DNA of 15,536 nucleotides from Christensenella sp. UBA1782 (GTDB lineage Bacteria; Bacillota; Clostridia; Christensenellales; DTU072): assembly GCA_002315475.1 (NCBI GenBank), contig DCGI01000068.1, positions 1 through 15,536 on the forward strand, written 5' to 3'. Positions 1-7,327 of this stretch are shown one piece after another. The position numbers and the translations under genes were made by a program. Numbering within the stretch: position 1 is the stretch's first letter; each line of letters opens with the position of its first letter. The notes beneath the pieces were generated by a model. The model searched no databases. It was given only the letters and a program-made list of their open reading frames with translations, and was not told where the DNA came from.

Positions 1-47
1 CCTCTAGCGTGACAGGCTAGCGTTCTAACCAGCTGAACTACCGGACC
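1..47 (-). tRNA. tRNA-Asp (GUC), 3' part missing
   Basis: The minus strand reads a tRNA 5' half: acceptor strand GGTCCGG at 47-41, a D arm GTTC-loop-GAAC, and an anticodon stem CTAGC/GCTAG closing the loop CTGTCAC, whose anticodon is GTC (Asp). The variable loop, T arm and acceptor 3' strand lie beyond the window edge. It is the third gene of the tRNA cluster, 30 nt after the CAU tRNA, with no T-tract in between, so it is probably processed from the same transcript. Confidence 0.9.
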
Positions 48-77
48 GTATGAAAATTAGGTTAGCAAGGTGCGTTT

Positions 78-154
78 TGGTGGGCCTTCACGGACTTGAA
101 CCGCGGACCAATCGGTTATGAGCCGACCGCTCTAACCAACTGAGCTAAAGGCCC
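78..154 (-). tRNA. tRNA with CAU anticodon, probably tRNA-Ile2 (lysidine type)
   Basis: A complete 77-nt cloverleaf with encoded CCA: acceptor GGGCCTT/AAGGCCC, D arm GCTC-loop-GAGC, anticodon stem GTCGG/CCGAT around the loop CTCATAA, and a T loop TTCAAGT. The CAT anticodon could mean initiator Met, elongator Met or Ile2. A paired first base (G1-C72) argues against initiator. C4-G69 and C5-G68 in the acceptor stem and the CTCATAA loop match the features TilS uses to recognise tRNA-Ile2, and the body resembles Bacillus tRNA-Ile2 more than clostridial elongator Met. TilS would convert C34 to lysidine so that it reads AUA. Elongator Met remains possible. Confidence 0.85.
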
Positions 155-177
155 TCGTCTTAGGTACTTTACTTAGG

Positions 178-254
178 TGGTCGGGGTGAAGAGACTCGAA
201 CTCCCGACCCCATGGTCCCAAACCACGTGCGCTACCAAACTGCGCTACACCCCG
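178..254 (-). tRNA. tRNA-Pro (UGG)
   Basis: A complete 77-nt tRNA with encoded CCA. The acceptor pairs CGGGGTG with CACCCCG, the D arm is GCGC/GCGC, and the anticodon stem CGTGG/CCATG closes the loop TTTGGGA, giving anticodon TGG. The T stem GGGAG/CTCTT includes two G-T pairs. It is first in the cluster, about 20 nt downstream of the predicted transcription start, and is followed by the CAU tRNA after 23 nt. Confidence 0.96.
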
Positions 255-280
255 TTTGCATTTCCTGATTGACGATACAC

Positions 281-309
281 AGTATACAATATTACTTCGG
301 ATATGTCAA
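281..309 (-). promoter_or_regulatory. sigma-A promoter of the tRNA operon
   Basis: On the minus strand, TTGACA (309-304) is followed after exactly 17 bp by TATACT (286-281): a perfect -35 and a 5/6 -10. The predicted start is near 274, about 20 nt before the tRNA-Pro 5' end. It lies between the rel stop codon and the tRNAs. I see no hairpin plus T-tract after rel, so read-through from rel could also reach the tRNAs. Confidence 0.87.
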
Positions 310-339
310 ACATTTTGTTGCACTTTCTAAAAACTTTTT

Positions 340-2502
340 TTAAGCGTTTTGATTGGCTCGGCGCACCGAAATAATGCTTTTTTCGGTAAGAAGTTTGTTG
401 ATAACCTCGGCAATATCTTCCGTCTTTTTGATTTCAATGGTTATGTGAATAATCATTTTATCCCGATTTCTTGTTTGATGGGTATTGAGCGAAGTAATCG
501 ACAACTTCATTTTGATAATGATATTGGTAATTTTGGCAATAATGGTTCCGTCGTTGTCGCTTTCGATGACGATGGGTGCTTGGAAAGAAGATATGCGGTC
601 CTGGTTCCATGCCGCCCGAATCAAACGTTCTTTTTCAAAGTTTTTGATATTCGGACAGTTTTGCCGATGTACCATAACCCCCCGTCCCCGCGTAATGTAG
701 CCGATGATTTCATCGTTCGGGACGGGATTACAGCAGCGAGCGATATTGATAAGGAATTCGTCATACCCTTCGATGATGATGCCGGAGGCGTGGCGTTTGG
801 GTACGGGCTTGGAAAAATCGGTGACGATCGGTTTGTTTTCCTCTTCCAATTTCTTTTGAAAATCGATCAAGCGGAACAAAATTTGCGACACGCGGATACC
901 GCCGCATCCTATGGATGCGTACATATCGTCGATGTTGTTAAAAGAATACTTGTCAAAAATGATTTTTAGGGCGTTTGTCTTGATTAAATCGGGTAGTTTA
1001 CACCCTTTTTTGGTGGCTTCCCGCTCCAACGTTTCTTTCCCGAGCTTGATATTTTCCTCTTTCATGCTCTTTTTGAAAAAGGATTTTATTTTGGCTCGAG
1101 CCGTCGGCGTGACGGCAAAATTCAACCAATCTCGGGAAGGACCTTTGGATGCGGACGAACACTCTATTTTGACGACGTTGCCGTTTTGCAAAACGGTATT
1201 CAGGTGTGCTTGTTTGTTGTCAATATATACGCCTACGCAGGTGTTTCCGATTTCGGTGTGGATATGGTAGGCAAAATCAATGCAGGTACTTCCTACCGGC
1301 ATATTGACGACTTTTCCGTTGGGCGTAAAGACGTAAATTTCGGTAGCGTTTACGTTGGTTTTCAGTACTTCCAAAAAGTCGGTAGAGTCTTTTAAGTCGC
1401 TTTGTACGTCCATGACTTCTCGAATCCAACTGAATTTTTTGTCCAATTCCGTCATGTCGCCGGTCAGCCGACCTTCTTTATATTTCCAATGCGCCGCAAT
1501 ACCGTATTCGGCGATTTCGTTCATTTCGACGGTACGAATCTGTACTTCAAAGATTTGTCCGAAGTCGGTAATGATCGTCGTGTGCAAACTTTGGTACATA
1601 TTCGGCTTGGGGGATGCGATATAATCCTTGAATCTGCCCGGCATCGGTTTCCACTTGGAATGGATTACACCTAATATCGTATAACAGTCTTTGATGGTGT
1701 CGACGATGATTCTGACGGCAACGATGTCGTAGATTTCTTCCAAAGTCTTGTTCTGTCTTTTCATTTTTTTGTAGACAGAGTATAAATGTTTTGGGCGACC
1801 TTTTATTTCATAACGGATACCCAAATCGTCAATTTCTTGTGAAATATCATCTCGTATTCTTTCCACGAGCTTCATGCGTTCGTACTGTTGTTCACCGAGT
1901 TTGGAAGATAGAAAATGATAGTCTTCGGGAAACAGATATTTCATCGAAAGGTCTTCCAGTTTGGATTTGAATCCGGAAATACCCAGTCTCCCCGCTATCG
2001 GCGCGTAGATGTCTAAAGTTTCTTGCGCCTTGACGATTCTTCGTTCGGGCGGTAAGTAATCCATCGTCTGCATATTGTGCAAACGGTCGGCAAGCTTGAC
2101 AATAAGGACTCGAATGTCTTTTGCCATAGCAATAAAAAGTTTTCGGATATTCTCCGCTTGTTCTTCCTTTTCTCTGTCTACGTCTTTTACGTCGATAGAG
2201 GTTAATTTCGTAACGGCTTCCACCATTTCGGCTATGCCGATACCGAACTTCAACGTAATGTCTTCAAAGGTGTAATGCGTGTCCTCGATGACGTCGTGCA
2301 ATAGAGCCGCAATAATGCTGTCGGCATCCATGCCCAAATCCAACAAAATGGTTGCTACCTGAATGGGATGGGTAATATACTCCTCCCCCGAGCGGCGGAA
2401 CTGCCCCTTATGTGCTTCCGTCGCAAAATCAAAAGCATATTGTATGGCAAGAAACTCATCTTGGGTGTAGCTGTCTTTGACGCGCTTTAGAAAGTCATGC
2501 AT
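340..2502 (-). CDS. rel: Bifunctional (p)ppGpp synthetase/hydrolase (Rel)
   Basis: A long RelA/SpoT homologue (720 aa, full length) that makes and degrades (p)ppGpp in the stringent response. Seen in order: an N-terminal HD hydrolase with H45, H69-D70, E73-D74 and LADR at 137-140; a synthetase domain with D259 (DIVAVR) and E319; TGS at about 387-448; the Cys-containing zinc-finger-like domain at about 574-618 (RCCNP at 589-593); and an ACT domain from about 642. The synthetase carries RFKD at 290-293, the RXKD form typical of bifunctional enzymes rather than the EXDD of RelA-only synthetases. All hydrolase residues are present, so both activities are expected. The ATG overlaps the end of recJ by 8 nt and is preceded by AAAGGA. 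A tRNA operon follows. Confidence 0.97.
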   Translation of the reverse strand: MHDFLKRVKDSYTQDEFLAIQYAFDFATEAHKGQFRRSGEEYITHPIQVATILLDLGMDADSIIAALLHDVIEDTHYTFEDITLKFGIGIAEMVEAVTKLTSIDVKDVDREKEEQAENIRKLFIAMAKDIRVLIVKLADRLHNMQTMDYLPPERRIVKAQETLDIYAPIAGRLGISGFKSKLEDLSMKYLFPEDYHFLSSKLGEQQYERMKLVERIRDDISQEIDDLGIRYEIKGRPKHLYSVYKKMKRQNKTLEEIYDIVAVRIIVDTIKDCYTILGVIHSKWKPMPGRFKDYIASPKPNMYQSLHTTIITDFGQIFEVQIRTVEMNEIAEYGIAAHWKYKEGRLTGDMTELDKKFSWIREVMDVQSDLKDSTDFLEVLKTNVNATEIYVFTPNGKVVNMPVGSTCIDFAYHIHTEIGNTCVGVYIDNKQAHLNTVLQNGNVVKIECSSASKGPSRDWLNFAVTPTARAKIKSFFKKSMKEENIKLGKETLEREATKKGCKLPDLIKTNALKIIFDKYSFNNIDDMYASIGCGGIRVSQILFRLIDFQKKLEEENKPIVTDFSKPVPKRHASGIIIEGYDEFLINIARCCNPVPNDEIIGYITRGRGVMVHRQNCPNIKNFEKERLIRAAWNQDRISSFQAPIVIESDNDGTIIAKITNIIIKMKLSITSLNTHQTRNRDKMIIHITIEIKKTEDIAEVINKLLTEKSIISVRRANQNA

Positions 2503-4768
2503 TTTTTTCCTTTATAAATTGATATAAGTCGGATGTTTCGGGATCGACTTTTTTCGTGTTTACTTTTAGTATACCTTCTTCTGAGAAACTTAGCAAATCA
2601 ATTTCCCATAAAATATAAGAAGCCGCTAAAAAATCTTGGTATTCATGGTGCTCTCGGTCGGGCGAAGCCGAATAATACTTCTTAAATTCGGTAAATTTCG
2701 TGTCGGCAAGTTTTTCTCGGTAATAGCGGTAGACTTTGCGTAAATACTCTGTATCCACCGAAAACTTTAATAAAAAACGGGCTTGTGACGGCTTCCTTTC
2801 GATTTTCATACCGTTTCCTTTCAAAGAACTTGCCAATTTTTTCGAATACAAATCGGTAAAAACCGCCTTTTCGTACAAGGCAAAGGGAAATTTTCCGTTC
2901 GGGATAAAGACGATGCCGTCCCCTAACGAAAGGTTGTCGCTATCGCCGCAATAGACGGGTAGGTTCGGGTTTTCATGCAGTAAAGCGTCTACGGAATTTT
3001 GAAAAAAGCAAATATATAAGGTGTAGCCCTTTTTCCCGTTTGTATCACATGTAGACGGTTTTTGCGGAATGAATGTCCGAAAAAAGTGTTCCAGCGTGTC
3101 GATTTCGGGTAGATATAACGAATCATAGTAGAATTTCTTTACACGACACTGGATGGTTTCCCGATTTTGGTAACAATTCAGTTCAAGAAAGTAGGTTAGT
3201 CCGTACGGATTATTCTGTAAGACGGGTAGCTGGCTTCTGCCGTAATAAAAAATCGCTTCCGTTGAACGATATTTTCCTTTTATGGAGCTTTGTGTACGTC
3301 CGAAAGTGTTAAACTTTATCGAACAGTCGGGATCGTAAAAAACGGGTGCGTCGTTCATTTCGCCGTAAGGTTCCATACGGGCAATATCTCGATAAACATC
3401 GTACGTTATCTTTGAAACGGGTAGTTCAAGATCGTAGTATTCCCGTCTGATAAACAGTTCTTCCGGTTGTTTTTGCATCCAAGCCGTATATTTTTCCATA
3501 AGATAGGGAAAATCCTCTTCTCGAATAGATAAACCCGCCGCTTTGCTATGTCCGCCGAAGGTTATGTATCTATCTTTGTACTCCGAAAGCATGTCAAAAA
3601 TATTGATTCCGTTTATGCTTCTTGCCGAACCCGAAAGCTTCCCTTTGTCCTCACCGAAAAGAATGACGGGCATATTCATATAGTTACATAGTTTAGAACA
3701 AACGTTTCCGATAATGCCTTTTTCCCATTTTCCACGCAACATAATGAATTTATGATCGATAAAGGAATATGCCTTTAATTGTTCTTTTGCTTCTTCGAAA
3801 ATGGTTTCCGTTATTTTTTGTCGTTCTTCGTTCTGTAATATAAGATTATCCGCCAGGAGCGATTGTTCGGTCGTATCCTCGCTGATTAAGAGTTTAACGG
3901 CGGTTTCGGCAGACTCGATACGTCCCGCCGCATTCAATTTCGGTGCTATATTGAAAGAAATGTTGCCGGTGTTAAAACCGCGATAGCTGCATTTTGTTTT
4001 TTCCAATAGTATCTTGAGTCCGCTGTTACATTTCCCGCTTCGTATGGCTTTTAAGCCTTCTTTGACTAAGATTCTGTTATCTTGTACGAGCGGAACCATG
4101 TCGGCAACCGTCGATATGGTGCAAATATCTATGTAACGGTAAGCTTCTTCTTCTCCGTACATGGCTCGGATGACGGTGTATGCCACGCCTGCCGCACAGT
4201 ATTGCGTCAATTCCGGTGAAAAAACGGGATTCATTTTCAAACAGTTCGGGAGTTCGCCCTGTATTTTATGGTGATCGGTTATCAAAACTTCCATTCCTAA
4301 CGATTGCGCATAAGCAACTTCCGCTTTGGAAGTGATGCCGCAGTCGGCCGTCAAGAGTATAACGGGATGAAATTTTTCTTGGATTCTTTCGATGGCGTTT
4401 ACGTTTAAGCCGTACCCGTCGTCTTTTCTCGTCGGAATAAAAAAGTCTATTTCGGCTCCCCTCTTCTTAAAGCATGAATAATAGATAGCGGTGGCACCGA
4501 TACCGTCGCAGTCATAGTCTCCGTAAACGACGATTTTTTCTTTCTTTGCCACGGCGACTTTTAATCGCTCGGCTATTTCTACGCAATCCGAATATAACGA
4601 AAAATCGGTGAGATCTTTTATCTCGCCGTTCAAAAATCTTTCTATTTCTTGTTTTTCGGTTATCCCTTTACAATAAAGCAACTGTGCCAAATACGGACTG
4701 TTTATACCATAGCTCCGTATTTCTTTTATTTTTTCGGGATCGGGTATTTTTCTTTGTTGTATTTCCAT
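2495..4768 (-). CDS. recJ: Single-stranded-DNA exonuclease RecJ
   Basis: A 5'-3' single-strand DNA exonuclease of the DHH superfamily, acting in recombination and repair; 757 aa, close to the usual size in Firmicutes. Metal-binding motifs are complete: DYDCDG at 84-89, DCG at 142-144 and DHH at 165-167 in the DHH domain; then the DHHA1 segment with GSARS at 380-384 and GGH at 405-407, followed by OB-fold and C-terminal regions. The frame stays open upstream to 4963, but the extension runs through the secF terminator and into secF, and RecJ similarity begins near the ATG at 4768, so I place the start there. That ATG has no Shine-Dalgarno: the 16 nt before it are only A and T and form the U-tract of the terminator. 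The TGA stop overlaps the rel ATG. Confidence 0.95.
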   Translation of the reverse strand: MEIQQRKIPDPEKIKEIRSYGINSPYLAQLLYCKGITEKQEIERFLNGEIKDLTDFSLYSDCVEIAERLKVAVAKKEKIVVYGDYDCDGIGATAIYYSCFKKRGAEIDFFIPTRKDDGYGLNVNAIERIQEKFHPVILLTADCGITSKAEVAYAQSLGMEVLITDHHKIQGELPNCLKMNPVFSPELTQYCAAGVAYTVIRAMYGEEEAYRYIDICTISTVADMVPLVQDNRILVKEGLKAIRSGKCNSGLKILLEKTKCSYRGFNTGNISFNIAPKLNAAGRIESAETAVKLLISEDTTEQSLLADNLILQNEERQKITETIFEEAKEQLKAYSFIDHKFIMLRGKWEKGIIGNVCSKLCNYMNMPVILFGEDKGKLSGSARSINGINIFDMLSEYKDRYITFGGHSKAAGLSIREEDFPYLMEKYTAWMQKQPEELFIRREYYDLELPVSKITYDVYRDIARMEPYGEMNDAPVFYDPDCSIKFNTFGRTQSSIKGKYRSTEAIFYYGRSQLPVLQNNPYGLTYFLELNCYQNRETIQCRVKKFYYDSLYLPEIDTLEHFFRTFIPQKPSTCDTNGKKGYTLYICFFQNSVDALLHENPNLPVYCGDSDNLSLGDGIVFIPNGKFPFALYEKAVFTDLYSKKLASSLKGNGMKIERKPSQARFLLKFSVDTEYLRKVYRYYREKLADTKFTEFKKYYSASPDREHHEYQDFLAASYILWEIDLLSFSEEGILKVNTKKVDPETSDLYQFIKEKNA
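2568..2596 (-). promoter_or_regulatory. Possible internal promoter for rel
   Basis: Inside the 3' end of recJ, the minus strand reads TTGCTA (2596-2591), 17 bp, TATACT (2573-2568). This is a 4/6 -35 with a 5/6 -10, about 65 nt upstream of the rel ATG. It would let rel be expressed apart from recJ. It lies within coding sequence, so chance is a real alternative. Confidence 0.35.
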
Positions 4769-4833
4769 AAAAATAATAAAAAAATGTTCCGCCTTTTTTG
4801 CCGGTAAAAAAACAAGCAAATAAAAGCGGAACA
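4769..4833 (-). terminator. Rho-independent terminator after secF, abutting the recJ start
   Basis: On the minus strand, TGTTCCGC (4833-4826) pairs perfectly with GCGGAACA (4792-4785). The stem continues, after one mismatch and one bulge, through AAAA/TTTT and GC pairs to 4816/4801, leaving a loop of about 14 nt. A tract of T and A (4784-4769, TTTTTTTATTATTTTT) follows and ends exactly at the recJ ATG. This should end most secDF transcripts. recJ and rel would then depend on read-through or on a promoter I could not identify. Confidence 0.85.
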
Positions 4834-4844
4834 AATAGAGCAAA

Positions 4845-5903
4845 TTATGCGTTCTTCTTCTTGAATTGACGATTCTTGCGTTTTGCTTTGGCTTTCTCTC
4901 CGATCGTCTTAAAGTCACCCCACAGAGGAGAAGCGATAAATACGGAAGAATAGAAACCGGCAATCAAACCGAAGATAATGGGAAGACCGAAGGTTTGAAT
5001 GGAAGACACACCCATAGCGACCAAAATAACCATAACGACCAACGTGGTGAACGTCGTATATATCGTACGTGTCATCGTCGAGAAAATGGCGTTGTTGATT
5101 ACGCCGGGAATGTCGATATTTGTACCCGATTTTTTCAGCGGTTTAATCTGAGAACGAATCTTATCGAATACAACGATCGTGTTGTTAATGGAGTATGCGA
5201 CGATGGTGATCAAGGCGGCTACGATGCTGTCGCCGATTTCTACGTAAAAGATTACGGTGAAACTCATCATGATGATCAAGTCGTGCAACAAAGCCACGAT
5301 GGTGGCGAGTGCACTGTAAAAGTCGAATCGAATAACGATGTAAATCAACATGCAGGCAAGCGCTACGGCTACGGCGATGGCGGCTGTCTTAATAAGGTTT
5401 TTACTGGACGTATTGCCGATTGTGGTAAAGGTAATACCGTTGTCCTTAATTTTGTCGATTTGACCGTTTTTGGACATTTCCAACAATCTTGCTTTGATAG
5501 CGTTATTGGTATCAACCATCGAAGAAGCATCTTCGCTTCCCTTTTCCTGTGCGTAGTTTACATATTGCACGAGAATAGTGCTTTCACCGCTCGATTGATC
5601 GCGGGCGATTTCGATTTTGTTTTCTTCGGCTACCTGTTTGATTACGGCAAGGTTGGCATCAAAATTCGTCGTGTTTGCTTTGGCATCTTCAAATTCAATG
5701 GAGAGCAAAGTTCCGCCCTGAAAGTCAACGCCGATATTGGCGAAGTATTGATACCTATCGCTGGCTTGATAACAAACGCCGGCAATCAACATTGCCAAAA
5801 TTACGACCAAAGGTACGATATAGAATATTTTTCTTTTTGCAAAGATATTTACTTTTTTCAGTTTGCCGATAAGGGCATTCCATTTTGCTTTTACGTTTTT
5901 CAT
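4845..5903 (-). CDS. secF: Protein translocase subunit SecF
   Basis: An inner-membrane SecDF subunit that helps pull secreted proteins out of the Sec channel using the proton-motive force; 352 aa. An N-terminal membrane segment lies at about 26-45, then VDFQGG at 59-64, a periplasmic-type domain to about 165, and a cluster of membrane helices at about 171-325. The ATG at 5903 is preferred because a strong AAGGAGGT lies just upstream; it overlaps the secD stop codon, and the genes are 11 nt apart. The conserved SxND motif is changed: residues 238-241 read SINN, so Asn241 (AAC) sits where E. coli SecF has Asp213. The partner arginine appears kept (R279 in MTRT, matching E. coli R247). The C terminus is very basic. 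Confidence 0.96.
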   Translation of the reverse strand: MKNVKAKWNALIGKLKKVNIFAKRKIFYIVPLVVILAMLIAGVCYQASDRYQYFANIGVDFQGGTLLSIEFEDAKANTTNFDANLAVIKQVAEENKIEIARDQSSGESTILVQYVNYAQEKGSEDASSMVDTNNAIKARLLEMSKNGQIDKIKDNGITFTTIGNTSSKNLIKTAAIAVAVALACMLIYIVIRFDFYSALATIVALLHDLIIMMSFTVIFYVEIGDSIVAALITIVAYSINNTIVVFDKIRSQIKPLKKSGTNIDIPGVINNAIFSTMTRTIYTTFTTLVVMVILVAMGVSSIQTFGLPIIFGLIAGFYSSVFIASPLWGDFKTIGEKAKAKRKNRQFKKKNA

Positions 5904-5914
5904 GGCAGACCTCC

Positions 5915-7234
5915 TTATTTCGAAACCGTTTCTTCTGCGGGTTTGCAAGTATGCAGAGCATAGAACTTTTCGTTTTCGTCGTTGAATGCCAAGAAGCAAT
6001 TCATAAAGACTCTCGTGATGAATATTGCGGTAAACAAGGAAAGAATGATACCGATAAGCAACGTGAGTGCGAAGCTCTTAACGGAGGACGAACCGAATAT
6101 CAACATGATGATGGCACCGATAATGGTGGTGATGTTGGCGTCCAAAATAGTGACGAATGCACTCTTGAAACCACCCGATACCGCCGAAGGTATCATTCTG
6201 TTGCCGATTGATTTTTCTTCTTTAATTCTTTCAAAGATAATGACGTTTGCGTCGACTGCCATACCGATACTCAGGATGACACCCGCGATACCGTTTAAGG
6301 TAAGTTCTACCCAAGGCACCAACGCAAGCAACACAACCAACAGTTCTACATAAATAATCAACGCACAGCTTGCGGCAAGTCCCATTCCTCTGTAAGTGAG
6401 GCAAAGGAAGATACAGATGATGCCGATACCGATGACGGCGGCGATTAGGCTCAATTTGAACGCCTCCTCACCGAGAGATGCACTGACTTTTTCGCAAGTG
6501 TTCATACGGAATTTTACCGAAGTGATACCCGCTTGAATTTTAATTTGATATTGGTAAGCTTGATCGTAGGTAAATCCACCGTTACCGCCGGTAATACTCG
6601 CATTACCGGTCGTAATGGCGTCGTTGACGGTAGGAGCCATGAGTTGTTGGTCGTCGATGTAGATATAGAGGATTTCTCCCTTTAATTCTTCGGTGACGGC
6701 GGCAAACTCTTTCGTACCTTGTTCGTTAAATTGGAGAGCAAGGTAATAGCCGTCTTCGGAATCATAAGCGAGCTGACAGGTTTTGATATTTCCGGTACCG
6801 TACATTTTAATGGTGTCTTCGTCGGAACGGAAGGTAAGCGTAGCCGAGTCGCCGATAAGTTCCATTAAGGATTCGGTATCTTCCAAGCCTGCGACTTCGA
6901 CACGAACGTATTTGTTGCCCGAACGATTGACTTCTTCGACGACGGCTTCGGAATAACCGTTATCGAACAGTAACTCTTCCAAGTTACTCATGGCGCCGGC
7001 GATATCGTCGTCGGTCACTTCCAATTCATCGTCACGATAACATTCGTATTCGGCATAGATACCGCCTTTTAGGTCGATACCGAGATCAATGCCATTGAAA
7101 ATCCAAGTAAAATCGTAATCGGTATCCGCTACTTTGAAACTATCCTTTCCGTTCAACGGAATGGTAAAAAGTAACAAAAGTAAAAAGATAACCGTAACGA
7201 CAGACAGTATAACGATTGCTTTTTTCTTACTCAC
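5915..7234 (-). CDS. secD: Protein translocase subunit SecD
   Basis: Partner of SecF in the SecDF complex; 439 aa. There is a signal-anchor helix at about 6-27, the LGIDLKGG motif at 51-58, a P1-type extracytoplasmic domain of modest size, and a C-terminal set of helices from about 258. GMAVDANVIIFERI at 324-337 is the RND-type helix 4 motif and keeps Asp328, the counterpart of E. coli SecD Asp519. The start is GTG at 7234, with GGAGG at 7247-7243 and an 8-nt spacer. It has its own consensus promoter, and secF follows 11 nt after its stop, so the two are co-translated. Confidence 0.97.
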   Translation of the reverse strand: MSKKKAIVILSVVTVIFLLLLLFTIPLNGKDSFKVADTDYDFTWIFNGIDLGIDLKGGIYAEYECYRDDELEVTDDDIAGAMSNLEELLFDNGYSEAVVEEVNRSGNKYVRVEVAGLEDTESLMELIGDSATLTFRSDEDTIKMYGTGNIKTCQLAYDSEDGYYLALQFNEQGTKEFAAVTEELKGEILYIYIDDQQLMAPTVNDAITTGNASITGGNGGFTYDQAYQYQIKIQAGITSVKFRMNTCEKVSASLGEEAFKLSLIAAVIGIGIICIFLCLTYRGMGLAASCALIIYVELLVVLLALVPWVELTLNGIAGVILSIGMAVDANVIIFERIKEEKSIGNRMIPSAVSGGFKSAFVTILDANITTIIGAIIMLIFGSSSVKSFALTLLIGIILSLFTAIFITRVFMNCFLAFNDENEKFYALHTCKPAEETVSK

Positions 7235-7264
7235 TTGAGGTGCCTCCGGTGTTTTATCTCAAAT

Positions 7265-7293
7265 ATTATACCTAATATGAGAGAATGTGTCAA
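7265..7293 (-). promoter_or_regulatory. Fully consensus sigma-A promoter of secDF
   Basis: The minus strand has TTGACA (7293-7288), a 17-bp spacer, and TATAAT (7270-7265): both hexamers are perfect. Predicted start is near 7258, giving a leader of about 24 nt that carries the secD ribosome binding site. It separates secDF from the scfAB cassette just upstream. Confidence 0.9.
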
Positions 7294-7305
7294 GTTTTTA
7301 TATTT

Positions 7306-7327
7306 ATAATAATAATATTATTATTAT
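7306..7327. repeat. 22-bp perfect A/T palindrome at the scfB stop
   Basis: A run of TAA/TTA triplets forms a perfect 22-bp palindrome centred between 7316 and 7317. It covers the scfB stop codon (7326-7324), which is followed in frame by further TAA codons, and it ends about 12 bp before the secD -35 box. It has no G or C, so a stable RNA hairpin is unlikely. Confidence 0.7.

Noticed and set aside
78..154. Calling the CAU tRNA initiator Met
   Set aside because: Initiator tRNAs have an unpaired 1-72 position and three G-C pairs at the base of the anticodon stem; here G1-C72 is paired and the stem is GTCGG.
349..969. A 206-codon plus-strand open frame opposite rel
   Set aside because: It mirrors the conserved rel C-terminal domains, with no ribosome binding site or family resemblance; a shadow frame.
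4769..4963. N-terminal extension of recJ by 65 residues
   Set aside because: It would be translated through the secF terminator and the end of secF, and the added residues do not resemble RecJ.
4866..5963. A 365-codon open frame on the plus strand opposite secF
   Set aside because: It is antisense to the whole of secF, has low-complexity Asp/Gly/Asn/His-rich composition, no ribosome binding site and no recognisable domain. SecF on the other strand is certain.
5904..5999. N-terminal extension of secF by 32 residues
   Set aside because: It overlaps the end of secD; the ATG at 5903 has a strong Shine-Dalgarno and gives the normal N terminus.
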